Source: Pseudomonas orientalis
GTDB taxonomy: Bacteria > Pseudomonadota > Gammaproteobacteria > Pseudomonadales > Pseudomonadaceae
Reading direction: 5' to 3'
Length of the DNA stretch: 64,000 nt
Assembly (NCBI RefSeq): GCF_022807995.1
Contig: NZ_CP094351.1
Coordinates: forward strand, 3,503,001 to 3,567,000
Positions 20,444 to 29,474 of this stretch are shown one piece after another. A program made the position numbers and the translations under genes. Below the pieces are notes generated by a model. The model was not told the DNA's origin. It did not search any database and saw only the letters and a list, made by a program, of their open reading frames with translations. How positions within the stretch are numbered: position 1 is the stretch's first letter; every line of letters begins with the position of its first letter.

Positions 20444-20532
20444 TGTGGGAGGGGGCTTGCCCCCGATGAGGGTGTGTCAGTTGATACATCTGTAACTGAC
20501 CCACCGCTATCGGGGGCAAGCCCCCTCCCACA
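20444..20532. repeat. REP pair, copy 3
   Basis: Facing arms with TGTGGGAGGGGGCTTGCCCC and its reverse complement ending at 20532, just before the 3' end of the efflux transporter gene. The hairpin probably also acts on the 3' ends of that operon. Confidence 0.9.
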
Positions 20533-20558
20533 GTTGATTGCATTTCAATCCGTTCGGA

Positions 20559-22088
20559 TCAGTGGCCGCTAGCCGCAGGCCCCGCTTTCGCGGTAAACGG
20601 CGGCTTGGCCAGCCACACCAGCAGCATCAACCCGGCAAAGATCCACCCCATCAAGGTGAAATAGTCCACGGTGGACATCATGTAGGCCTGGCTGGTGAGG
20701 ATCTGGTCCAACTGCGCATACGCTTTGTGCCCCGCCCCGCCGAGCGCCTGTATCGCGTCGCGCGTGGCCGAGTCATAAGTGGTCATGTTCTCGCTCATGT
20801 ACGCGTGGTGCTGGTCGGCGCGGCGAATCCAGATCCAGGTGGTGAGCGAGGCCGCGAAGCTGCCGCCCAAGGTGCGCAGGAACGTTGCCAGCCCCGCGCC
20901 GTCGGCAATCTGCTGCGGCGGCAGGTCGGACATCAGGATGCTCAGGGTCGGCATGAAGAACAGCGCCACGCCGATCCCCATGAACAGCTGCACCAGGGCG
21001 ATGTGGGTGAAATCCACCTCATTGGTGAAGCCCGCGCGCATGAAACAGCTCAAGCCCATCGCCAGGAACGACAACCCCGCCAGCAGGCGCAGGTCGAACT
21101 TGTGCGCGTATTTGCCCACGAACGGCGACATCAGCACCGGCAAAATCCCGATGGGCGCCACCGCCAGCCCGGCCCAGGTGGCGGTGTAGCCCATCTGGGT
21201 TTGCAGCCACTGCGGCAGGATCAGGTTGATGCCGAAAAAGCCCGCGTAACCGAGGATCAACACAATGGTGCCGATCCGGAAGTTACGGTGCGCGAACAGC
21301 CGCAGGTTGACCACCGGGTGCTTGTCGGTCATCTCCCAGATCACGAACACCGCCAGGGCGATCACCGAAATGGCCGCACCAATGATGATGAAGTTGGACT
21401 CGAACCAATCCAGGTCATTGCCCTTGTCGAGGATGATCTGCAAGGCCCCCACACCGACGATCAGGCTCAGCAGCCCAACATAGTCCATCGGCTGGTAGCT
21501 GGTGACCACCGGGCGTTTCTTCAGCTGCGCACGCACCACCATCACCGCAAAAATCCCGATGGGCACGTTGATGAAAAAGATCCACGGCCAACTGTAGCTG
21601 TCAGTGATCCAGCCACCGAGAATCGGCCCGGCAATCGGCGCCACCACCGTGACCATCGCCAGCAACGCCAAGGCCATGCCGCGCTTGGCCGGTGGGTAGA
21701 CCGCAATCAACAGCGTCTGCGTCATCGGGTACAACGGCCCGGCGACCAAGCCTTGCAGCACGCGAAAGCCGATCAGCTCGGGCATCGAGGTGGAAATCCC
21801 GCAGAGGAACGACGCCAGCACAAACAGGATGGTTGCCCATAGGAACAGCTTCACCTCGCCAAAGCGTCGGCTCAACCAGCCGGTGAGCGGCAAGGCAATC
21901 GCGTTGCTCACCGCGAACGAAGTAATGACCCAGGTGCCCTGCTCCGAACTCACCCCCAGGTTGCCAGAGATAGTCGGCAACGCCACGTTGGCGATGGTGG
22001 TGTCGAGCACCTGCATAAAGGTCGCCAGCGACAGGCCAATAGTGGCCATCAACAGGCTGGGTGGCGTGAACGAGGCGTTATTGCTCAT
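20559..22088 (-). CDS. emrB: DHA2-family MFS efflux transporter (EmrB-like)
   Basis: Inner-membrane proton-driven multidrug exporter, 509 residues, about 14 transmembrane helices. Family segments are VLDTTIANVALPTISGNLG (helix 1), EQGTWVITSFAVSNAIALPL, LSRRFGEVKLF (motif A-like loop) and RVLQGLVAGPLYPMTQTLL. It is the pump of a tripartite EmrAB-type system. Its ATG overlaps the stop of the membrane fusion gene (TGATG). The substrate is unknown; EmrAB relatives export hydrophobic uncouplers and antibiotics. Confidence 0.93.
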   Translation of the reverse strand: MSNNASFTPPSLLMATIGLSLATFMQVLDTTIANVALPTISGNLGVSSEQGTWVITSFAVSNAIALPLTGWLSRRFGEVKLFLWATILFVLASFLCGISTSMPELIGFRVLQGLVAGPLYPMTQTLLIAVYPPAKRGMALALLAMVTVVAPIAGPILGGWITDSYSWPWIFFINVPIGIFAVMVVRAQLKKRPVVTSYQPMDYVGLLSLIVGVGALQIILDKGNDLDWFESNFIIIGAAISVIALAVFVIWEMTDKHPVVNLRLFAHRNFRIGTIVLILGYAGFFGINLILPQWLQTQMGYTATWAGLAVAPIGILPVLMSPFVGKYAHKFDLRLLAGLSFLAMGLSCFMRAGFTNEVDFTHIALVQLFMGIGVALFFMPTLSILMSDLPPQQIADGAGLATFLRTLGGSFAASLTTWIWIRRADQHHAYMSENMTTYDSATRDAIQALGGAGHKAYAQLDQILTSQAYMMSTVDYFTLMGWIFAGLMLLVWLAKPPFTAKAGPAASGH

Positions 22089-23287
22089 CAGCGTTGCGCA
22101 GCCTTGGGAGCGGCGACGCTGTTGTCATGGATCAACTGGTTGATCATGGCATCGGCCTCCGCCAATTGGCGGTCATACACGTTGGTGGTGAACGAGGCTT
22201 TTTGCGGCGCCTGTTGCGCCAGCACCGGGCCGCTCTGGTCGTGCAGGTCGACGTTGACCACGGTGCTCAAGCCCACGCGCAGCGGGTGCTTGGCCAGCTC
22301 TTCGGCGTTGATATGGATGCGCACCGGTACCCGCTGCACGATCTTGATCCAGTTGCCGGTGGCGTTCTGCGCGGGCAGCAAGGCGAACGCGCTGCCGGTG
22401 CCGGCGCCGAGGCTGTCGACGGTGCCGCTGTACTTCACGTCGCTGCCGTAGATGTCCGACTCGATATCCACCGGCTGGCCGATGCGCATATCCCGCAGTT
22501 GGGTTTCCTTGAAGTTGGCATCGATCCACAGCTGGTCCAGCGGGATCACCGCCATCAGCGCGGTGCCCGGTTGGACGCGCTGGCCCAATTGCACGGTGCG
22601 CTTGGCCACATAGCCGGTGACCGGTGCGATCAAGGTGCTGCGCGCGTTAGTCAGATAGGCCTGACGCAGTTGCGCAGCGGCGGCTTGCACATCGGGATGG
22701 GACGAAATCACCGTGTCATCCACCAGGGCGTTGGTGGTTTTGAGTTGTTGCTCAAGGTTGGTCAGGGCGTTTTTGGCTGCGGTCAGGCTGTCGCGGGCGT
22801 GGGACAGTTCTTCCTGGGAAATCGCGCCGCCCTGGGCCAGGGTTTTACGGCGGTTGTAGTTGTCCTGGGCGGTTTGCACATCGGCTTTCTGCGCATTGAC
22901 CTGGGCTTTCATGCCATCGACGTTGCTGTACAAACCGCGCACTTGGCGTACGGTGCGGGCCAGGTTGGCCTGGGCACTTTGCAGGCCGACGGCGGCGTCG
23001 TTGGGGTCGAAGTTGATCAGCACCTGGCCTTCGTGCACCAGGTCGCCATCGTCGGCGCCAATGCTGACCACGGTGCCGGTGACCAGCGGGGTGATTTCCA
23101 CCACGTTGCCATTCACATAGGCGTCGTCGGTGCTTTCATTGAAGCGCCCGTAGAACTCATACCAGGCCCACACGCCCACCACACTCAGGATGACGATCAG
23201 CGCCAGGCCGATCAGCATCACTTTGCGTTTGCGGGGGTTGGTGTCTTTGGGTTGTTCGGTTGCGTTGTTGCTGTCGGCAGTGGCCAT
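22088..23287 (-). CDS. emrA: HlyD-family membrane fusion protein (EmrA-like)
   Basis: A 399-residue periplasmic adaptor linking the EmrB-like pump to the outer-membrane channel. One N-terminal membrane helix (VMLIGLALIVILSVVGVWAW, about residues 23-43) anchors it. A biotinyl-lipoyl half (STDDAYVNGNVVEITPLVTG, then GDLVHEGQVLINFDP) and a long coiled-coil hairpin (about residues 95-210) follow. The second lipoyl half contains STLIAPVTGYVAKRTVQLGQ. It lies 15 bp after the outer-membrane gene in one operon. Confidence 0.93.
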   Translation of the reverse strand: MATADSNNATEQPKDTNPRKRKVMLIGLALIVILSVVGVWAWYEFYGRFNESTDDAYVNGNVVEITPLVTGTVVSIGADDGDLVHEGQVLINFDPNDAAVGLQSAQANLARTVRQVRGLYSNVDGMKAQVNAQKADVQTAQDNYNRRKTLAQGGAISQEELSHARDSLTAAKNALTNLEQQLKTTNALVDDTVISSHPDVQAAAAQLRQAYLTNARSTLIAPVTGYVAKRTVQLGQRVQPGTALMAVIPLDQLWIDANFKETQLRDMRIGQPVDIESDIYGSDVKYSGTVDSLGAGTGSAFALLPAQNATGNWIKIVQRVPVRIHINAEELAKHPLRVGLSTVVNVDLHDQSGPVLAQQAPQKASFTTNVYDRQLAEADAMINQLIHDNSVAAPKAAQR

Positions 23288-23302
23288 GACAAATACCTCA
23301 AA

Positions 23303-24754
23303 TTATTCCGTGCGTGTAGCTGGGGTGGTCGCGGCCACGCTGTTGGCGTGGTACCCGCCACCCAGGGCCTGCATCAATTGAATCGACAGATCGATCTGCG
23401 CCGCATTCAGGGTGGCCAGCTGACGCTGAGCCTGCAGCAATTGCTGCTCGATGCTGAGCACATCCAGGTAGTTACCGATGCCTGAGCTGTAGCGTTGCAC
23501 CCCGGTGTCGTATGACTGCTGGGCGATGTCGGCAGCGTGTTGCTGGGCCTCGATCTGCCGCCCGGTGTCGCGCAGTTGGGACAGGCTGTTGCCGATATCA
23601 CCCAACGCTTGCACCAGGGTTTTGTTGTACTGGGCCACGGCCAGGTCGTAGTCGGCGTCGCGGGCATCGAGATCAGCACGCAGACGGCCGCCGTCAAAGA
23701 TCGGCAGCGAAATCGTCGGCGCAATGTTGAAGAAGCGGCTGGCCGAACCGAACATCGCATCGCCCAGCAACGACTCGGCACCTGCGCTCGCGCTCAGGTT
23801 GAGGTTGGGGTAGAAGCGGGTCTTGCTGGCATCAATGTTCTTGCTCGCGGCCTCTACGCGCCAGCGTGCGGCGACCAGGTCCGGGCGACGGCCGAGCAGC
23901 TCGGCAGGCAACACCGCCGGCACGGCCACGGCGCTGGGTTTGAGCACCGCTGGGCGCGCCAACTCGTCACCGCGGTCCGGGCCTTTACCCAGCAACACAG
24001 CCAACGCGATCTTGGCGCTTTGCAGCTGTTTTTCCGCGTCAATCAGTTGCGACTGGGAGCTGGCTTCCAGGCTCTCGGTCTGCTGGTACTGGTATTCGCT
24101 GTCGATACCGGAACTCAGGCGGCGCTTGCTCAGGTCGAGCATCTGGCGGGTGCGCTTGAGGTCATCGACAGCCAGGTCACGCACGATATGGGCCTGGCCC
24201 AGGTCGCTGTAGGCCTTGGCCACGTTGGCCGCCAGGGTCAGGCGCGCGGCCTGCTGGTCGACTTCGGCAGCGCGGGCCTCGCCCAACGCGGCTTCCCAGG
24301 CGGCGCGCTGGCCGCCCCAGAGGTCGAAGTTGTAGTTGAAGCTGGCGCCGATGTTGCGCACCGTCGAATAGGCATCGCCCTGCCCGCGCGGGTCCTGGTC
24401 CTTGGCCAGGCGCGAACGGCTCACGCCAGCGCTGGCATCCAGGGTCGGCATGCGCGCCGCGTTGGCGGCATAGGCGGCGGCTTCGGCCTGGTGGGCGCGG
24501 GCGTCGGCCACTTGCATGTCGGGGCTGTTTTGCAGGGCTTCCTGGATCAGGCCGTCAAGCTGCGGGTCGCCCAGGCTTTTCCACCAGTCGGCGGCCGGCC
24601 AGGCGGCGCTCGACAGCGTCACGCCGCTCAGGGATTTGCCGGTGTGCAGGGTATTGGCGTCGAGGCGCTGGCCTTGGGTGTCGAGGCCGCTGTAATTGGC
24701 GCAACCGGCCAACGTCATCGCCGCCAGCACCAGACTGAATGCGCGTGTGTTCAT
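23303..24754 (-). CDS. RND/NodT-type outer-membrane efflux lipoprotein
   Basis: A 483-residue TolC-like channel of the OprM/NodT group. The signal peptide MNTRAFSLVLAAMTLAGC ends in a lipobox with Cys18. Two OEP domains follow, with the typical WWKSLGDPQLDGLIQEALQN, FNYNFDLWGGQRAAWEAALG, GRRPDLVAARWRVEAASKNI and FPTISLPIFDGG-like (ISLPIFDGGRLRADLD) segments. It supplies the outer-membrane exit for the EmrAB-like pump. Its ATG overlaps the marR stop by 4 bp. Confidence 0.93.
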   Translation of the reverse strand: MNTRAFSLVLAAMTLAGCANYSGLDTQGQRLDANTLHTGKSLSGVTLSSAAWPAADWWKSLGDPQLDGLIQEALQNSPDMQVADARAHQAEAAAYAANAARMPTLDASAGVSRSRLAKDQDPRGQGDAYSTVRNIGASFNYNFDLWGGQRAAWEAALGEARAAEVDQQAARLTLAANVAKAYSDLGQAHIVRDLAVDDLKRTRQMLDLSKRRLSSGIDSEYQYQQTESLEASSQSQLIDAEKQLQSAKIALAVLLGKGPDRGDELARPAVLKPSAVAVPAVLPAELLGRRPDLVAARWRVEAASKNIDASKTRFYPNLNLSASAGAESLLGDAMFGSASRFFNIAPTISLPIFDGGRLRADLDARDADYDLAVAQYNKTLVQALGDIGNSLSQLRDTGRQIEAQQHAADIAQQSYDTGVQRYSSGIGNYLDVLSIEQQLLQAQRQLATLNAAQIDLSIQLMQALGGGYHANSVAATTPATRTE

Positions 24755-25224
24755 GATCTACCTACCCGCTGGATCGTGATGGGGTCACCCGCAGCGATCA
24801 GCATTTTTTTCAGGATCCGCTCCAGGGTTTCCAGCTCGCCCGGCTCAAGCACGCCGGCCAACTGGTTGAGGGCCTTGGCGCCGATATGCGGGAGCATGTC
24901 CGCCAGGCGCTGGCCCTCGACGGTCAGCACCAACTGCACCTGGCGCCGGTCCAGCTCGGAACGCTTGCGGCTGAGCAGGTCTTTTTGCTCCAGCCGGTCG
25001 AGCATGCGCGTCATCGAGCCGCTGTCCAGGGACAGGTTGCGGCACAGCTCCGCCGGGGTATCGACGCCGAACTGGGCCATGATGATCAACACCTTGAACT
25101 GCGCGGCGGTGATGCCGTGGGGTTCCATATGGGTGTCGATGATGCGGTCCTTGAGGATCGCGGCGCGGCCCAGCAACAGGCCGAGGTGGCAGTTGTGGAA
25201 GTTGTCAGGGGTGAAGTGAGGCAT
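24751..25224 (-). CDS. MarR-family repressor of the efflux operon (EmrR-like)
   Basis: A 157-residue winged-helix dimer. ITAAQFKVLIIMAQFGVDTPAELCRNLSLDSGSMTRMLDRLEQKDLLSRKR is the MarR recognition domain, and SELDRRQVQLVLTVEGQ forms the wing. It is the first gene of the operon marR-OMF-emrA-emrB. Two copies of ACTGCYTAGGCAGY lie 17 and 50 bp upstream of its start, so it very likely represses its own operon and is released by pump substrates, as EmrR is in E. coli. Confidence 0.93.
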   Translation of the reverse strand: MPHFTPDNFHNCHLGLLLGRAAILKDRIIDTHMEPHGITAAQFKVLIIMAQFGVDTPAELCRNLSLDSGSMTRMLDRLEQKDLLSRKRSELDRRQVQLVLTVEGQRLADMLPHIGAKALNQLAGVLEPGELETLERILKKMLIAAGDPITIQRVGRS

Positions 25225-25240
25225 CGAAAGTCACCTTATT

Positions 25241-25254
25241 ACTGCCTAGGCAGT
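25241..25254. promoter_or_regulatory. MarR operator, proximal
   Basis: ACTGCCTAGGCAGT is a perfect 14-bp palindrome, 17 bp upstream of the marR start, inside a repeated unit that begins TT and ends GAATGT. Confidence 0.7.
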
Positions 25255-25273
25255 GAATGTGTGACGAGATGTT

Positions 25274-25287
25274 ACTGCTTAGGCAGC
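25274..25287. promoter_or_regulatory. MarR operator, distal
   Basis: ACTGCTTAGGCAGC has two base changes from the proximal copy. The same flanks (TT before, GAATGT after) show that the unit is repeated exactly 33 bp away, about three helical turns, suggesting two dimers on one DNA face. Confidence 0.7.
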
Positions 25288-25352
25288 GAATGTCAAATGG
25301 AATAATTAGGTTGCTTGGTAGTTGGTGGGCCTGTCCTACGTAAGGCGCGCTT

Positions 25353-25366
25353 TAAGAATCGTCTTA
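25353..25366. promoter_or_regulatory. RcsB-like box upstream of the phosphorelay operon
   Basis: TAAGAATCGTCTTA, a perfect TAAGA/TCTTA dyad. It ends 36 bp before the ATG at 25403. Identical copies occur at 33685 and 47442, with variants at 33612 and 45164. The position suggests autoregulation of the kinase operon, and it argues against the longer frame that would begin at 25322. Confidence 0.65.
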
Positions 25367-25402
25367 TTCCTACATACCGACTACCTCTCTAACGTAGCCG
25401 GC

Positions 25403-28225
25403 ATGAAACTCAAGACGTACCTGCATCAGATCAACCCCCTCCTCTCCACACCAAACGCCGCACGCCGATTACTGCGCATTTTCGGGGTGGTGCTGCTCGT
25501 GGGCATATTGAGTGGCGTCTACAGTTTTCTGCTTCTGACCTTCAATGCCGAAGTGTCACGCAGGCGCAGCCATATGAGCAGCGCCATTGCCGAGGCCCAC
25601 ACGTTTTTCACCACCCGCGAAGCCTTGCTGGAGAGCCTGAGCCTGTCGGCTGTTCGTACACAAAAGAATGTGGCCCCCCAGGTCTCCCCCGAAGAAATTC
25701 ATTTACTGCTAGGCAATACGCCGGGCAAACAATGGAGCATCTGGCTCACCGAGCGCATACGCGACTACCTCAAAACCAAGCAGGTCAATCTGCTTTATGT
25801 GAACAGCGGCGCCGACGCACAGGTCAAACGCCTGTACGCCGGTACTCCCGCGATCACTGTTTTTCCACAAGCGATGCTGGACCGCCTGCAACTGCTCAAA
25901 CGCGATAACGCTTGTGCAAGGGGCCAATTGTGGCTGACGCACCAGTCGGCAGAGCACTCCCAGCTGTATATTTTTATTCGGCTGGACGCTCGGGACGTCA
26001 ATTCCGGCTGGCTCGGGCTGGAGATGGACGGCCAGGAAGTCTCTCATGCACTGGACGACCAAAGTGCGGGCCAGTTCATGATGTTCAACCCCGACGGCAT
26101 GCTGGTGTTCAGTAACAGCAAACCCACGCAACTGAGCCAGAACCTCCTGCAGATTCAGCGCCAGAACTTTTTTGGTTTTGTCGGCGATGGCTGGCTGCCC
26201 GACCATCTGGTGATGCGCAAACAGTTGAAGTCCACGGATTGGCAACTGGTTTACTCCATCGACTTGCGTGACGCCGTGGTCGGCCTGTGGCCACGGCTTG
26301 GCGGCACTCTGCTGTTCTGCTTGTTCAGTATCAGCCTGGTGTGGCTGTTGATCCGTCGACTGGAGCATCGCTTCATCACCCCGACCCTGAGCCGTATCCA
26401 GGCATTGATCGAAAGCGAACGGTTCAGCAGCGATGTTATCCAGACCGCGCCCGTTGCCTTATGCGTGTTACGCCGTACCAACAGCCAGGTGGTGCTGGAA
26501 AACACCCTGTGCCAACAGTGGCTGGGGCAAAGCGGCGAGCGTGAGCGTTTGAGCCCACACTGGATTCAGCGGGCGTTTACACAGGATGATCCCCACATCA
26601 CCGATTACTTTGAAACCGCCGATGGGCGTCACCTGTACCTGAGTTGCGCAGCCACCCGCTACAAGGGCGAAGACGTGTTGCTCTGCGCCTTCAGCGATAT
26701 CAGTACGCGCACCCAGATTGAAGAAGCGCTGGAACAGGCGCGCCAACTGGCCGACGCCGCGAATGAAGCCAAGACCTTGTTTCTGGCGACCATGAGCCAT
26801 GAAATCCGCACGCCCTTGTATGGCGTGCTAGGCACACTGGAGTTACTGGCAAGGACCGGCCTCAACGCCCAGCAGACCGACTACTTGCACAACATCCAAG
26901 GCTCCTCGGCGACCCTGCTTCAGTTGATCTGCGATGTGTTGGATGTATCCAAGATCGAAGCGGGCCAACTGGCCTTGGAGCTAAGCGAGTTCTGCATACT
27001 CGATCTGATTCACGAGGTGATCCAGGGCTACGCAGCAGCAGCCCAAGGGAAAGGCCTGGAGTTGTACGCAGTGATCGACCCCAAGTTACCCGAGCGAGTG
27101 ATCGGCGATGTGTCGAGAACACGGCAAATCCTCTACAACCTGTTGAACAACGCCGTGAAATTCACTGACGCCGGGCGCATTGTACTGCGGGTGCAATTGG
27201 CCGGCCGCGACGGCGAACGCGTGACATTGTTCTGGCAGGTCTCGGACACTGGCAGAGGCATCTCCCAGCAGGATCAAACGCGTATTTTCGAACCTTTCTA
27301 CCAGACCCTAGGCCACACCAATGTGATCGCCGGCACAGGCTTGGGCTTGCCTATCTGCCAACGCCTGACCCACTTGATGAACGGCAGTATCCGAGTGGTC
27401 AGCGAACCAGGCCTGGGCAGCAGCTTCAGCTTGAGCCTTCCGGTTGAACAGCCTTTCAGTGCCGGCCTGCCGAGCCGCTTTACGCGCCTGTTGCCCAAAG
27501 TCATCTATGTGGTATCACCGGTGCCGGAGCTAGTCGATGCCATGAGCGGATGGCTGCGCCGATGGGGCGCACGCCCACAACCTGGGCGCCCCCCACACGG
27601 CGCGTGCACACCAGATAGCGTAGTGCTTGAGGTGCATCCCGGTTGTTTCGAGCAGCGCCTGGATAACGAGTGGATGGGTGCCCTGGTGATTGCTGCCGGC
27701 GACGGCTATAACGAGCCCCAATGGGAGGCCGGCGGCTGGGTCGTCAACCTTAATCACCTCCAAGCCATTCACCAAGCCATTGGTCGCAGCCAAGGGCTCT
27801 CGGCGAGCAACACCGACGGCTATGCCCCGCAACACCAGTTGAGGAAGCTCAATCTGCATATTCTGGTCGCCGAGGACAACGTGATCAACCAACTGATTCT
27901 GCATGACCAGTTGCAAGAACTCGGGTGTACCACCGAGTTGGCCGGCAACGGTGAAGAGGCACTGTCAATGTGGCGCCAGGGGCCGTTCGACCTGGTACTC
28001 ACCGATGTGAACATGCCGCACAAAAATGGCTACGAACTGGCCCGCGAGCTTAGAAAGCTCGGCTGCACGATCCCGATTATCGGGGCGACCGCCAACGCCA
28101 TGCACGGCGAAGAAGCACTGTGCCTGGCCGCCGGAATGGACCACTGCCTGGTCAAGCCTTTCACGCTACAGGCTTTGCACACTCAACTGGCGCTCTACGA
28201 AAGAACCGCTCATGAAACCGACTAG
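25403..28225 (+). CDS. pvrS: Hybrid sensor histidine kinase (PvrS-like, no HPt)
   Basis: An inner-membrane sensor of 940 residues from ATG 25403; the longer frame from 25322 spans the RcsB-like box. It has a TM segment at ~21-45 (LRIFGVVLLVGILSGVYSFL), a periplasmic region of ~250 residues, and a second TM at ~299-317. A PAS-like linker is followed by HisKA with H466 (ATMSHEIRTPLYGVLGTLEL) and HATPase with NLLNNAVKFTD near 580 and GTGLGLPICQRL. The receiver domain has phosphoacceptor D868 (LVLTDVNMP). The protein ends without HPt, so it probably passes phosphate through the second kinase. Domain order and operon position match PvrS of the P. aeruginosa CupD system; RocS proteins are related. 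Confidence 0.9.
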   Translation: MKLKTYLHQINPLLSTPNAARRLLRIFGVVLLVGILSGVYSFLLLTFNAEVSRRRSHMSSAIAEAHTFFTTREALLESLSLSAVRTQKNVAPQVSPEEIHLLLGNTPGKQWSIWLTERIRDYLKTKQVNLLYVNSGADAQVKRLYAGTPAITVFPQAMLDRLQLLKRDNACARGQLWLTHQSAEHSQLYIFIRLDARDVNSGWLGLEMDGQEVSHALDDQSAGQFMMFNPDGMLVFSNSKPTQLSQNLLQIQRQNFFGFVGDGWLPDHLVMRKQLKSTDWQLVYSIDLRDAVVGLWPRLGGTLLFCLFSISLVWLLIRRLEHRFITPTLSRIQALIESERFSSDVIQTAPVALCVLRRTNSQVVLENTLCQQWLGQSGERERLSPHWIQRAFTQDDPHITDYFETADGRHLYLSCAATRYKGEDVLLCAFSDISTRTQIEEALEQARQLADAANEAKTLFLATMSHEIRTPLYGVLGTLELLARTGLNAQQTDYLHNIQGSSATLLQLICDVLDVSKIEAGQLALELSEFCILDLIHEVIQGYAAAAQGKGLELYAVIDPKLPERVIGDVSRTRQILYNLLNNAVKFTDAGRIVLRVQLAGRDGERVTLFWQVSDTGRGISQQDQTRIFEPFYQTLGHTNVIAGTGLGLPICQRLTHLMNGSIRVVSEPGLGSSFSLSLPVEQPFSAGLPSRFTRLLPKVIYVVSPVPELVDAMSGWLRRWGARPQPGRPPHGACTPDSVVLEVHPGCFEQRLDNEWMGALVIAAGDGYNEPQWEAGGWVVNLNHLQAIHQAIGRSQGLSASNTDGYAPQHQLRKLNLHILVAEDNVINQLILHDQLQELGCTTELAGNGEEALSMWRQGPFDLVLTDVNMPHKNGYELARELRKLGCTIPIIGATANAMHGEEALCLAAGMDHCLVKPFTLQALHTQLALYERTAHETD

Positions 28226-29396
28226 CATCCTGATCGTTGAAGATCACCCGTTCCAGCAGGTGTATCTGCAAAACCTGTTCAATGAACTGGGGGAGTTTCA
28301 TCTGGAGTTCGCCCGTGAAGGCCAGGCGGCCCTGGAGTGTTTGAAAAAGCACGACTTTGACCTGGTACTTACGGACTTGCTGATGCCAGGCATGGATGGC
28401 GTGCAGTTTATCCAGGGGCTGGCCGCTTCCAGCTCCAACCCAGCGCTGGCAATCATGAGTGCTGCCTCACGTCGCATGCTGATGAGCGCCAGCCTGGCGG
28501 CGCGCAACCTGGGCGTGAGGGTAATAGGGCTGATCTCCAAACCGGTAAAATCTGCAGCACTGCGTAACCTGACCGAACAACTGCGAAGCCTACGCCAAAC
28601 CGAGCTGCCGCTACCTGGCCCGCAAATCGATCACCTGGCCCTTCTCGACGCGTTGGACACAGGCCGTCTACACGCCTGGTTCCAGCCCAAAAAATCCCTG
28701 GCTAACGGCCGTATCGTGGCGGCAGAAGCCCTGGTGCGCTGGCTGCATCCCGAGCACGGTGTACTGCTGCCGGGCATGTTCCTGCCGGCGCTGCGCGCAT
28801 TCAACCTTGAAGAACGTTTGCTGTGGTGCGTACTGGAGCAAGCGATCAAGGCCCAGGCGCAGTGGCGGACCCAGGGGTATGCGATTCCCGTCTCCATCAA
28901 CCTGCCCACGCACCTGCTCAACAGCCCGGACCTGGCCGACCGGATTCTTGAATTCGTACTCCAGTTGAACGGCGTCCCCAGCATGATCTGCTTTGAGTTG
29001 ATGGAATGCTCGATGCCCGAAGACATCAGTAACTTTTATGCCGGTGCCTGCCGCTTGAGAATAAAAGGCTTCGGGCTGTCACAGGATGACTTCGGCCAGG
29101 GCTACAGCTCCTATATGAACCTGGTCTCCACCCCTTTTACCGAACTGAAAATCGACCGCGCGCTCGTACAAGGCTGCACTGAAAATGAAGAGCTGGCCCA
29201 GGCACTCACCAGCATCGTCGCCTTGGGCCGCCAATTGGGCCTTATCGTGGTCGCCGAAGGTGTGGAAACAGCGCAGGAGCTCGCCCTATTGCGTAGAATC
29301 AACTGCTCTCAGGTCCAGGGTTTCCTGATTTCCCGCGCCGTCTCCTCCGTTGACTTCCAGCAATTGCTGACCCAGGACGGACCCGCCGCGGATTAA
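28212..29396 (+). CDS. pvrR: Response regulator with EAL phosphodiesterase domain (PvrR/RocR-like)
   Basis: A 394-residue cytoplasmic protein from ATG 28212, 14 bp inside the upstream kinase gene. Residues ~1-125 are a receiver (LIVEDHPFQQVYLQ; phosphoacceptor D55 in LVLTDLLMPG; K in GLISKPV). Residues ~150-390 are an EAL domain with the E172-A-L motif in VAAEALVRW. Catalytic positions appear intact: SINLPTHLL (N), FELMECS (E), QDDFGQGYSS (DD), LKIDR (K), VAEGVET (E) and QVQGF (Q). It should therefore hydrolyse c-di-GMP. In the Pvr and Roc systems the EAL protein opposes the DNA-binding regulator, lowering fimbrial expression. Confidence 0.92.
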   Translation: MKPTSILIVEDHPFQQVYLQNLFNELGEFHLEFAREGQAALECLKKHDFDLVLTDLLMPGMDGVQFIQGLAASSSNPALAIMSAASRRMLMSASLAARNLGVRVIGLISKPVKSAALRNLTEQLRSLRQTELPLPGPQIDHLALLDALDTGRLHAWFQPKKSLANGRIVAAEALVRWLHPEHGVLLPGMFLPALRAFNLEERLLWCVLEQAIKAQAQWRTQGYAIPVSINLPTHLLNSPDLADRILEFVLQLNGVPSMICFELMECSMPEDISNFYAGACRLRIKGFGLSQDDFGQGYSSYMNLVSTPFTELKIDRALVQGCTENEELAQALTSIVALGRQLGLIVVAEGVETAQELALLRRINCSQVQGFLISRAVSSVDFQQLLTQDGPAAD

Positions 29397-29474
29397 GCCT
29401 TGCCGGTGCGTATGTATTTCTATCAGAGGTTGCAGTGTCCACAGGTAATCAATGATTTTCCATAGGCGCGCCCC

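Noticed and set aside
23537..25219. 560-codon open frame opposite the outer-membrane efflux gene and marR
   Set aside because: Crosses two confident genes on the other strand and has repetitive Gly/Val/Gln composition.
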